Made by a program: the position numbers and the translations under genes. The notes under the pieces are model-generated. The model saw nothing but the letters and a program-made list of their open reading frames with translations. It was not told the DNA's origin and made no database searches. From CAYVUB01 sp964454675 (GTDB lineage Bacteria; Bacteroidota; Bacteroidia; Flavobacteriales; Flavobacteriaceae): 64,000 nucleotides of DNA. The stretch lies in the NCBI GenBank assembly GCA_964454675.1, contig CAYVUB010000001.1, forward strand, positions 124,001 to 188,000. The letters are read 5' to 3'. Of the stretch, positions 24,793 to 32,528 are shown piece after piece; within the stretch, counting starts at the first letter, position 1; every line of letters begins with the position of its first letter.

Positions 24793-25606
24793 AACTTATA
24801 AACCTTAAATACAAATAAAAAAATGGTGCTACAAAAATAATACTGTCCAGCCTGTCGAGTAATCCTCCGTGCCCCGGCATGATAACGCCGCTGTCTTTTA
24901 CGTTTGCCTGCCGTTTAAACTTGGACTCAATTAAATCTCCAAAGGTACCAAAAACACTTACAATGATACTTAATATCAACCAGTGTGTAAAGGTAAAAGT
25001 ATTTGTGTATTTGGCAATAAAATAGCCTGCAATGCATGAAAAAAGTAAGCCGCCCAAAAAGCCTTCAACGGTTTTCTTTGGCGAAATGGAAGGAAACAGT
25101 TTTTGTTTACCAAAGTTTTTTCCTACTAAAAAGGCAAAAGTGTCATTTATCCAAATCAATAAAAATGCACCCAAAAGGTATAACGGAGTAAAGGTGTTTT
25201 CGTAATTTCCTATGAGAATTAAAAAGATAAAACCGCTTGTTATATAAAACGTCGTAAGAATAAAACTTTTGGTGTTAAACAGCGGAATGGTTTTCTCTGA
25301 AAATAAATCTTTTATTAAAAATAATAGTACAAATATGGTAATGACATGCAGGATTTGTATGGCTTCATTAAAAGCGAAGTTTGGTACGTTTAATGCCTGG
25401 TAGCCGGTGCTGAAACAAAGGTACATAATGGTAAAAATGATGTACGGCGCAATGCTTTTAAGCTGTATGAGTTTTTTAAATTCAATAAGGCAAATAATAC
25501 CAAAACAGAAAAATAATACCAACAGGGCATTTTGAGAGTAGAGTGATAACAGGAGTAAGCTAACATATATAGCCCCCGATAGTGCCCGTGTAATGAGTTC
25601 TTTCAT
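24782..25606 (-). CDS. cdsA: Phosphatidate cytidylyltransferase
   Basis: CdsA makes CDP-diacylglycerol, the precursor of phosphatidylserine and hence of the Psd substrate. The polytopic protein (274 residues, about eight membrane segments) ends with the signature KRQANVKDSGVIMPGHGG and LDRLDSI. The gene overlaps psd. A 176-base gap separates it from the LUD gene. Confidence 0.95.
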   Translation of the reverse strand: MKELITRALSGAIYVSLLLLSLYSQNALLVLFFCFGIICLIEFKKLIQLKSIAPYIIFTIMYLCFSTGYQALNVPNFAFNEAIQILHVITIFVLLFLIKDLFSEKTIPLFNTKSFILTTFYITSGFIFLILIGNYENTFTPLYLLGAFLLIWINDTFAFLVGKNFGKQKLFPSISPKKTVEGFLGGLLFSCIAGYFIAKYTNTFTFTHWLILSIIVSVFGTFGDLIESKFKRQANVKDSGVIMPGHGGLLDRLDSIIFVAPFFYLYLRFISYVS

Positions 25607-25782
25607 CTGTTTGTATTTATTTGTTTTTCAAAGGTCAGATGGTACACCATAATTATATTTCTGTATGTGCTAAAAACTTTTGTACACAGGTGTTTCATCT
25701 GCTTAAAATAATTGTTTTTAGCGAAACGAGAATGCTTTGTTAAGCATTTTGGTTGATTTGCAAATCGTTGCCGGGCATTTCA

Positions 25783-26388
25783 TTATAAATCTTCTAACAG
25801 TAATAAATACAGATTTTTAGAGCTGCTGCCATAGGTTAAAAAATCTTTGTCTTCCAGGGTTTTAAAATGCTTGATGGTAGTAATATTTGTAGGTATTTTA
25901 TCTCTGTTTTTGTTTTTGATACCGCGTAATCCTTCGCCTATATTTTCAACAAACTGGCTTGTGGTAGCATATATGATAAAATTTGCAGGGAGTTCTTTTA
26001 ATTTCTTTTCGGCAATTTGATTTGATGAAATTAAAAGCGAACCGTCATCGGCAATTAAATATTCGCAGGTTGATAAAAAATAAACGCCTTCTGCCGACTT
26101 TTTGGTTACCTGTAAGTCAAATTCTTTAAACAAGGTTGCCAGTCTGTCGTCAAGCATAAAAACACTTTTATTGTCCCATTCGTTTTCTGTCAGGATATCT
26201 TTTAAGGTGCTGTAAATTTCCTGCATATTTTCGCAATACAAGAACTTTCCACCGTTTGCTTTAAAATTTATAGTAAATTTTTCGTCTATAGGTAGTTTTA
26301 TCTCTGGCATGTATTTGCCTCTTTCTTCGTTTTTTATGTTATCTTCTGTGTTGTCTTTGAGACCGAAGATTTTACGAAATAGACTCAT
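25783..26388 (-). CDS. LUD-domain protein (LutC/YkgG-like)
   Basis: LUD proteins include LutC of the lactate-oxidation complex. The 201 residues contain the fold's FLSTCEYLIADDGSLLISS segment and ATTSQFVENIGEGLRGIKN. No lutA or lutB is nearby. In flavobacteria I recall the gene routinely lying between ftsH and cdsA, so its role here may not be lactate use. A terminator separates it from ftsH. An alternative start is MPEIKLP, 26 codons in. Confidence 0.75.
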   Translation of the reverse strand: MSLFRKIFGLKDNTEDNIKNEERGKYMPEIKLPIDEKFTINFKANGGKFLYCENMQEIYSTLKDILTENEWDNKSVFMLDDRLATLFKEFDLQVTKKSAEGVYFLSTCEYLIADDGSLLISSNQIAEKKLKELPANFIIYATTSQFVENIGEGLRGIKNKNRDKIPTNITTIKHFKTLEDKDFLTYGSSSKNLYLLLLEDL

Positions 26389-26436
26389 GTACGGGGTGCT
26401 ATTAACCTGATTTTTGTAATGATTCCACCAAATATA

Positions 26437-26475
26437 AAAAAACTTAAATTAACTAAAGGCTAATTTAAGTTTTTT
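26437..26475 (-). terminator. Terminator after ftsH
   Basis: A perfect 15-bp stem AAAAAACTTAAATTA / TAATTTAAGTTTTTT (26437-26451 and 26461-26475) with a 9-base loop has A/T tracts on both sides. It separates ftsH from the LUD-cdsA-psd genes. Confidence 0.75.
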
Positions 26476-26516
26476 ATGTTTTTTTTAAAGGAATTTTGTT
26501 AATTCTCTAATTCTTT

Positions 26517-28469
26517 TTAAGCTTCTTCTTTTACTTCGGAAGTTGTAATTTTATCTTTATCAAAAGGACGTTCTCCGAATATTTTTTCTAAGTTGTCTTT
26601 AAAGATAACTTCTTTGTCAAGCAGTACTTCTGCAAGTTCGGTAAGCTTGTCTTTGTTGCTTTCCAGTATTTTAATGGCACGTTGGTATTGTGTTTCGATA
26701 ATATCAGAAATTTCTTTATCTATCAGCTCTGCCGTTTGTTCACTGTAAGGTTTTGAAAAATTATATTCGCTTTGCCCTGTTGAATCATAATAGGTCAAGT
26801 TTCCTATTTTATCACTTAATCCGTAAACGGTTACCATGGCTCTGGCTTGTTTGGTTACTTTTTCCAGATCGCTCAACGCACCTGTCGAAATCTTATCAAA
26901 AATCACTTTTTCGGCAGCTCTGCCACCAAGTGCGGCGCACATTTCGTCAAGCATTTGCTCGGGTCTTACAATAAGGCGTTCTTCGGGTAAATACCATGCG
27001 GCACCCAGCGAGCGTCCTCGGGGTACAATAGTTACTTTTACCAAAGGCGCAGCGTGTTCAAGCATCCAGCTTACGGTAGCATGACCGGCTTCATGAAAGG
27101 CAACGGCACGTTTTTCTTCGGGGGTGATGATTTTATTTTTCTTTTCAAGTCCGCCAATAATTCTGTCAACGGCATCAAGAAAATCTTGCTTGTTTACCGC
27201 TTTTTTTCCTTGTCTTGCAGCAATCAACGCAGCTTCATTGCATACGTTTGCAATATCGGCTCCTGAAAATCCGGGAGTTTGTTTTGCTAAGAAATCTACA
27301 TCAAGATCTTCACCTTTTTTGATAGGTCTCAGGTGAACTTCAAATATTTCTTTACGTTCTTTAATATCCGGTAAATCTACAAATATTTGTCGGTCAAAAC
27401 GTCCGGCACGCATCAGGGCTTTGTCAAGAACATCGGCTCTGTTGGTAGCTGCCAGTACAATGACGTTTGTGTTTGTGCCAAAACCGTCCATTTCTGTAAG
27501 CAACTGGTTTAAGGTGTTTTCGCGTTCATCGTTAGACCCCGAAAAGTTGTTTTTTCCTCTGGCACGGCCTATGGCGTCAATCTCATCAATGAAGATAATT
27601 GAAGGCGATTTTTCTTTAGCTTGTTTAAATAAGTCACGTACTCTCGATGCGCCTACACCTACAAACATCTCTACAAAATCTGACCCCGATAAGGAGAAGA
27701 ACGGTACTTTTGCTTCGCCTGCAACGGCTTTTGCCAGTAAGGTTTTTCCGGTTCCCGGAGGTCCGACAAGCAGTGCGCCTTTCGGGATTTTTCCACCAAG
27801 GGATGTGTATTTGTCAGGGAATTTTAAAAAGTCCACAATTTCTTGGATTTCTTCTTTTGCGCCTTCCAGTCCGGCAACGTCTTTAAATGAGGTTTTTACA
27901 TCGGTATTTTCATCAAACAGACGTGCTTTTGACTTTCCTATGTTGAAGATTTGTCCGCCTGCGCCACCACCGGCACCACCGGACATACGCCGCATAATGA
28001 ATATCCAGATACCTATGATAAGTACAAATGGAAGCAAGCCCAAAAGAAATTCACCCCAAACGTTTTGTTCGGTTTTGTAATCTAAAATATCTCCTAAATT
28101 ATAATCTTCAATTGTATCGTTTACCTGATTTTCAAAATTTTGTAAATCTCCAAACTCAAATTTGTAATTTGGAATCTCAGATACTGCAGGAATTATGCTG
28201 TTGGGTTTTGTCTTTTTGTGAATGTCTTTTTCCAGTGCTTCTTTGGTCAAATACACTTTTGCTTCACGCTTATTGACGATGTCTATTTTTGCTACGTCGC
28301 CGGTTTTAAGGTATTCAAAAAACTTGGCAGGCGAAATGCTTACAGGGTCATTACCGCCAAATCCGCCGGACATAATCTGGAAGCCTATGATGGCCGCCAG
28401 TGCAATACCGTATATCCAGTACGCACTAAATTTGGGTTTGTTAGGTGTGTTTTTATGTTCTTTTGCCAT
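26517..28469 (-). CDS. ftsH: ATP-dependent zinc metalloprotease FtsH
   Basis: FtsH is a hexameric membrane AAA+ protease that degrades misfolded and regulatory membrane proteins. I start at MAKEHKN (28469), 5 bases after the rsfS stop, instead of the upstream in-frame start that overlaps rsfS. Two TM segments (about 16-32 and 143-159) flank a periplasmic domain. A Gly-rich linker precedes Walker A GPPGTGKT (236-243) and Walker B FIDEID. The protease motif is HEAGH (459-463). Length 650. Confidence 0.97.
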   Translation of the reverse strand: MAKEHKNTPNKPKFSAYWIYGIALAAIIGFQIMSGGFGGNDPVSISPAKFFEYLKTGDVAKIDIVNKREAKVYLTKEALEKDIHKKTKPNSIIPAVSEIPNYKFEFGDLQNFENQVNDTIEDYNLGDILDYKTEQNVWGEFLLGLLPFVLIIGIWIFIMRRMSGGAGGGAGGQIFNIGKSKARLFDENTDVKTSFKDVAGLEGAKEEIQEIVDFLKFPDKYTSLGGKIPKGALLVGPPGTGKTLLAKAVAGEAKVPFFSLSGSDFVEMFVGVGASRVRDLFKQAKEKSPSIIFIDEIDAIGRARGKNNFSGSNDERENTLNQLLTEMDGFGTNTNVIVLAATNRADVLDKALMRAGRFDRQIFVDLPDIKERKEIFEVHLRPIKKGEDLDVDFLAKQTPGFSGADIANVCNEAALIAARQGKKAVNKQDFLDAVDRIIGGLEKKNKIITPEEKRAVAFHEAGHATVSWMLEHAAPLVKVTIVPRGRSLGAAWYLPEERLIVRPEQMLDEMCAALGGRAAEKVIFDKISTGALSDLEKVTKQARAMVTVYGLSDKIGNLTYYDSTGQSEYNFSKPYSEQTAELIDKEISDIIETQYQRAIKILESNKDKLTELAEVLLDKEVIFKDNLEKIFGERPFDKDKITTSEVKEEA

Positions 28470-28474
28470 AGTTT

Positions 28475-28846
28475 TTAGTAACTTGTTTCTATTACGGTTG
28501 TTTTTGCATCGCCCCAAAGACTTTCAATATCATAGTATTCCCGTATGTGTTTTTGAAATACATGCACTACAACGTTTACATAATCCATTAAAACCCATTC
28601 TGCATTGTCACTGCCTTCAACGTGCCATGGATGGTCTTTGAGTGTTTTGCTTACTTTTTTCTGCACGGAATTTACTATGGCATTTACCTGTGTATTTGAA
28701 GTACCTTCGCAAATTATAAAATAATCACAAACCGTATTTTCTATATCCCTAAGATCCAGGATTTTAATTTCTTTTCCTTTTACATCTTCGATACCGGCTA
28801 ATATAGTTGTAATTAACTGGTCTGCATTGCTATTGTCTTTAGCCAT
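28475..28846 (-). CDS. rsfS: Ribosomal silencing factor RsfS
   Basis: RsfS binds L14 and blocks subunit joining during starvation. The 123 residues contain DLRDIENTVCDYFIICEGTS and the end segment WVLMDYVNVVVHVFQKHIREYYDIESLWGD in two parts, both typical of the family. It leads the rsfS-ftsH unit and is divergent from birA. Confidence 0.95.
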   Translation of the reverse strand: MAKDNSNADQLITTILAGIEDVKGKEIKILDLRDIENTVCDYFIICEGTSNTQVNAIVNSVQKKVSKTLKDHPWHVEGSDNAEWVLMDYVNVVVHVFQKHIREYYDIESLWGDAKTTVIETSY

Positions 28847-28866
28847 TAAATTGAATTAAATTTGTG

Positions 28867-28874
28867 CAAAGTTA
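28867..28874 (-). promoter_or_regulatory. -7 box of rsfS-ftsH
   Basis: TAACTTTG on the minus strand is a perfect TAnnTTTG box 20 bases upstream of the rsfS ATG. Confidence 0.5.
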
Positions 28875-28940
28875 TTATTTTTTTAGTTCTTTTGAGCTCT
28901 AAATTGTCTTAAAGAATCTTAAATCATTTAAAACAGCTAC

Positions 28941-29672
28941 ATGCATATTATCAAACTTGATGCCATTGACTCTACAAATACGTATTTACGACAGTTAAGT
29001 GCTACAGAATCGTTGAATGATGGCACAGTGGTTGTCGCAAAGCACCAATTAAAAGGCCGCGGACAAATGGGTACACAATGGAATGCCCAAAACTCCAAAA
29101 ACCTTACATTTAGTGTGTTTAAAGACGTGTCGTTCATTACATTTGAGCAGTATTTTTGTATTAATCTGGCAGTATCTCTGGCGGTTTTTAAAGCATTGCA
29201 GGGTTTTTATATAAAAGGTGTGATGGTAAAATGGCCAAACGACATTTTGGCAGATAATAAAAAAATTGCCGGAATTCTTATTGAAAATGTCATAACACAA
29301 ACACAATTTAATGCCACAATTATAGGAATAGGACTTAATGTCAACCAAACGGAATTTAAGGAGTTGCCCAACGCATCGTCATTACGGTTGATTACCGGCA
29401 GAACTTTTAATCTGGATGAAGTGCTTCACGCTATTTTGGAACAATTGGAGTATCATTTTGAGATGCTTAAAAACGGACAGTTTTCGGTTTTAAAGGATAC
29501 TTATGAAAATCATCTGTTCAGAAAAGATAAGCCTTCGACATTTAAAGATGCTGAAGGCTCATTGTTTTCGGGCTATATCACAGGGATTTCCGATTTGGGA
29601 AATTTGCTTGTAAAGGTAGAAGATGGCGTCATCAAATCGTTTGACTTGAAAGAAGTCACGCTTTTGTATTAA
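28941..29672 (+). CDS. birA: Biotin--[acetyl-CoA-carboxylase] ligase
   Basis: This enzyme attaches biotin to carboxylase carrier domains. Motifs are STNTYLRQL, KGRGQMGTQWNA (biotinyl-5'-AMP loop) and VKWPNDILADNKKIAGIL. At 243 residues it has the catalytic and C-terminal domains but no N-terminal helix-turn-helix, so it is a group I, non-repressor ligase. Its stop overlaps the convergent SRPBCC gene by 4 bases. Confidence 0.95.
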   Translation: MHIIKLDAIDSTNTYLRQLSATESLNDGTVVVAKHQLKGRGQMGTQWNAQNSKNLTFSVFKDVSFITFEQYFCINLAVSLAVFKALQGFYIKGVMVKWPNDILADNKKIAGILIENVITQTQFNATIIGIGLNVNQTEFKELPNASSLRLITGRTFNLDEVLHAILEQLEYHFEMLKNGQFSVLKDTYENHLFRKDKPSTFKDAEGSLFSGYITGISDLGNLLVKVEDGVIKSFDLKEVTLLY

Positions 29673-30064
29673 ATAACTTTTGGCAGGTTTGTTATTAGGG
29701 TTTCTATAAATTTCCCGATAGGCCCTTTAATCATCATTGCCATCATAGGGTTAAAATCGCCTTCAAATACCAGTTGTACATCACTTTGGTTGGGTGTTAT
29801 TTCTGTAATATTTCCTGTTAAAGAAAAGTCGAGTTTACCACCGGCTGCACCAAGTACAATTTTGTTGGGTGCAATAACCTCTTTCTTTTTTAATATAATT
29901 TCGGGCATTCCTTTTAAGGCGAATAAAAATTTATCATCACCCAAAACTTCAAATTTGCTGATGTTTTCGGGCATTAATTTTTCAAAGTTTTTAATGTCTG
30001 ATAAAAAATTGAAAACGTCTGATGACGATTTGTCTATGGATACTTTTGGAGATTCTAAATTCAT
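29669..30064 (-). CDS. SRPBCC (START-like) family protein
   Basis: The 131 residues match the START-like ligand-binding fold (MNLESPKVSIDKSSSDVFNF then DIKNFEKLMPENI, and GKFIETLITNLPKVI at the end). The ligand is unknown. It is convergent with birA, overlapping it by 4 bases, and lies downstream of pyrE in the same direction with an 86-base gap. I recall this birA-SRPBCC-pyrE order in other flavobacteria. Confidence 0.75.
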   Translation of the reverse strand: MNLESPKVSIDKSSSDVFNFLSDIKNFEKLMPENISKFEVLGDDKFLFALKGMPEIILKKKEVIAPNKIVLGAAGGKLDFSLTGNITEITPNQSDVQLVFEGDFNPMMAMMIKGPIGKFIETLITNLPKVI

Positions 30065-30150
30065 TTCTTGTATGTTGTTTATTCGGTTGTTGTTAAGTTG
30101 TTATTGAGTTGTTTGACTTAACATCAAACAACTTTACGACTTTGCATATT

Positions 30151-30795
30151 TCAAATACCGTTCCATTCACTCGGGTTGGCATTCCATTTTGTAAGAACTT
30201 CTTGTTCTTTTGCGGTAATATAGTTGGTGTCTAATGCTTGTTCCAGCAAACTCTGGTAATTACTTAAGGTATGCAGCGTTACATTTTCTGCTTTAAAATT
30301 ATTGACAGCTATATCAAAACCGTAAGAAAAAATAGCAACCATGCCTTTTACATTAACCTCTTGTTCTTTAAGTGCTTTTACGGCATTGAGGCTGCTGCTT
30401 CCGGTGCTTATCAAATCTTCAACTACCACAACATTCTGCCCTTTTTGAACGATGCCTTCAATCTGGTTTTGCCGGCCGTGGCTTTTGGCTTCGGGACGCA
30501 CATATACAAAAGGTAACCCCAAATATTCGGCAACCAAAATACCTATACCTATAGCGCCGGTTGCAACACCGGCAATAACGTCGGGTTTACCATAGTGCTT
30601 TTCAATATGTTTTGCCATGGTTTCGCGTATGTAATTGCGTATTGGCGGATAGGATAATACAATCCTGTTGTCGCAATATATGGGTGATTTCCAGCCGGAT
30701 GCCCATGTAAACGGGTTGTTGGGTTGTAGTTTTATAGCGTGAATCTGTAATAGTAATTCAGCAGTTTTTTTGGCGGTTTGTTTGTGAAAAATCAT
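30151..30795 (-). CDS. pyrE: Orotate phosphoribosyltransferase
   Basis: PyrE joins orotate to PRPP to form OMP in pyrimidine synthesis. The PRPP-binding motif VVVVEDLISTGSSSL and the region TWASGWKSPIYCDNR are clear. Length 214 residues. It is divergent from the Nudix gene and has its own -7 box. Confidence 0.96.
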   Translation of the reverse strand: MIFHKQTAKKTAELLLQIHAIKLQPNNPFTWASGWKSPIYCDNRIVLSYPPIRNYIRETMAKHIEKHYGKPDVIAGVATGAIGIGILVAEYLGLPFVYVRPEAKSHGRQNQIEGIVQKGQNVVVVEDLISTGSSSLNAVKALKEQEVNVKGMVAIFSYGFDIAVNNFKAENVTLHTLSNYQSLLEQALDTNYITAKEQEVLTKWNANPSEWNGI

Positions 30796-30799
30796 GATG

Positions 30800-30807
30800 C
30801 AAAATTA
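30800..30807 (-). promoter_or_regulatory. -7 box of pyrE
   Basis: TAATTTTG on the minus strand matches TAnnTTTG only 4 bases upstream of the annotated ATG. The transcript would be nearly leaderless, or translation starts at a later codon. Confidence 0.4.
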
Positions 30808-30863
30808 ATGATTTTATGAGATTAAATTTTTAAAAATTTATGCAAAAATAATTCCCGTATATG

Positions 30864-30892
30864 TTGAAGTCAACCAAAAAATGATATTTTTA
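30864..30892 (+). promoter_or_regulatory. Promoter of the Nudix gene
   Basis: TTG (30864-30866), 18 bases, then TATTTTTA (30885-30892), seven of eight matches to TAnnTTTG, 28 bases before the start codon. Confidence 0.45.
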
Positions 30893-30920
30893 CGCCGGAT
30901 ACGTTTATTAGTTTAAAACG

Positions 30921-31502
30921 ATGTACAAAGTTTTTGTCAATGACAAGCCTATTATTTTAACCACAGCTGTGAGTAAAGAGGAGCATTTTAAAAACTACCT
31001 TTTAAAACACGTGAACATTGGTAAGGTCATAAAAGATTTGAACAAAACGAGCTTACAGGAAGTAAGGCTTATAGGAGCTAATGAAGATACCTTGCTTAAA
31101 ACTTTTTTAAAAAAACTTCCCAATGTCGTTGCCGGCGGCGGTAAAGTCATTAACAAAAACGGCGATATCTTATTTATATACCGTAACGATAAATGGGATT
31201 TACCCAAAGGTAAAATTGAAGGTAATGAAAGTATTGAAGAAACTTCCATACGTGAAGTAGAAGAAGAAACCGGTGTGAAAGGCTTAAAAATTACCAGACC
31301 GCTTGAGACCACCTACCATGTTTTTAAACGCAACGGCAAACACAGGATAAAAATTACGTATTGGTTTGAAATGACTTCCAATTATACAGGAAAACTGGAG
31401 CCTCAGGAAAATGAAGGTATTACCAGGGTAGAATGGCTCAATGCCGTAAAAACTGTGGAAGCCATGGAAAATTCGTATGCAAATATCAAACTGCTGGTTT
31501 AG
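30921..31502 (+). CDS. Nudix hydrolase
   Basis: Nudix enzymes hydrolyse nucleoside diphosphates linked to another group. The full Nudix box GX5EX7REUXEEXGU is present as GKIEGNESIEETSIREVEEE plus TGV at about residues 96-118. Before it is an N-terminal domain of about 70 residues (MYKVFVNDKPIILT) of unknown role. The substrate is not predictable. Length 193. Confidence 0.9.
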   Translation: MYKVFVNDKPIILTTAVSKEEHFKNYLLKHVNIGKVIKDLNKTSLQEVRLIGANEDTLLKTFLKKLPNVVAGGGKVINKNGDILFIYRNDKWDLPKGKIEGNESIEETSIREVEEETGVKGLKITRPLETTYHVFKRNGKHRIKITYWFEMTSNYTGKLEPQENEGITRVEWLNAVKTVEAMENSYANIKLLV

Positions 31503-31566
31503 GTAGTCGCACCTAAAACTTATTCTGTTTAACTAAATATTTTCAGTATTAAACTTTAAAATAGAT

Positions 31567-31574
31567 TAATTTTG
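31567..31574 (+). promoter_or_regulatory. -7 box of ctlX
   Basis: TAATTTTG matches TAnnTTTG 19 bases before the ctlX ATG. Confidence 0.5.
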
Positions 31575-31593
31575 TATCATAATTTTTAACATT

Positions 31594-32526
31594 ATGCAGC
31601 AAACTACAAACACTATTTTGATGATTCGTCCCGTAAACTTCAGGATGAATGAACAAACGGCAGTCAACAACTATTTTCAGGAAGAATTAGATTTGAAAAA
31701 TGCCGAAATCAATGCCAAAGCCCAGCAGGAATTTGACGCTTTTGTTGATAAACTGCGTGCCGTTGGTGTCAACGTGATTGTAGCACACGACGATATTAAA
31801 AACGATACGCCCGATTCGGTGTTTCCTAATAACTGGGTGAGTTTTCACGAAAACGGCAATATAGCCTTATATCCTATGTATGCCGAAAACCGCCGCCGTG
31901 AACGTCGTGAAGAGGTTTTGGAGCTGGTAGAAGAAAAAGGGTTTTTAATTGAAAACGTGTATGATTATACCGATGCCGAAGACGATAACGTATTTCTTGA
32001 AGGCACTGGAAGTTTGCTGCTCGACAGGGCAAACGGCAAAGCCTATTGTGCGCTTTCACCAAGAGCAGACGAAGAGCTGTTTATAGAATTTTGCGAAGAT
32101 TTTGATTATTTTCCGGTGGTTTTTACAGCATATCAAACCGTTAACGGCAAACGGTTGCCTATATACCATACCAATGTGATGATGTGTATTGCCGAAAACT
32201 TTGCCGTTATTTGTCCCGATAGTATTGATGACAAGCACGAACGTAAAAGCGTATTGGCACACTTGCGTCAGGATGGCAAAGAAATTATTACCATTACCGA
32301 AGCACAAATGCATCAATTTGCAGGAAACATGTTACAGGTGCGTGGCAGCAGGGAAAAACGCTATCTGGTAATGAGCAAAGCGGCACACGATAGTTTGACA
32401 CCGGCGCAAATTACACAAATTGAAAAGCATTGCGATATTATATCAAGTGATTTGGAAACCATTGAAACCTGCGGTGGCGGCAGTGCACGCTGTATGATGG
32501 CCGAAGTATTTTTGCCTAAAGCCTGA
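31594..32526 (+). CDS. ctlX: Citrulline-utilisation hydrolase CtlX-like (DDAH superfamily)
   Basis: This is a Cys-dependent guanidino/ureido hydrolase. It begins with the family pattern TTNTILMIRPVNFRMNEQT and DSVFPNNWVSFHENG. Catalytic candidates are His192 (LPIYHTNVMM) and Cys300 (GGGSARCMMAEVF). CtlX, as I recall, converts citrulline to ornithine in Francisella; that substrate is inferred here. Length 310. It is monocistronic and convergent with the histidine kinase gene. Confidence 0.82.
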   Translation: MQQTTNTILMIRPVNFRMNEQTAVNNYFQEELDLKNAEINAKAQQEFDAFVDKLRAVGVNVIVAHDDIKNDTPDSVFPNNWVSFHENGNIALYPMYAENRRRERREEVLELVEEKGFLIENVYDYTDAEDDNVFLEGTGSLLLDRANGKAYCALSPRADEELFIEFCEDFDYFPVVFTAYQTVNGKRLPIYHTNVMMCIAENFAVICPDSIDDKHERKSVLAHLRQDGKEIITITEAQMHQFAGNMLQVRGSREKRYLVMSKAAHDSLTPAQITQIEKHCDIISSDLETIETCGGGSARCMMAEVFLPKA

Positions 32527-32528
32527 GG

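Noticed and set aside
27421..28080. 219-codon open frame on the + strand inside ftsH
   Set aside because: It is antisense to clear AAA+ and Walker motifs of ftsH; its composition (Ser/Pro-rich) is typical of a shadow frame.
28222..28641. 139-codon + strand frame across the ftsH start and rsfS
   Set aside because: Antisense to two conserved genes and matches no family.
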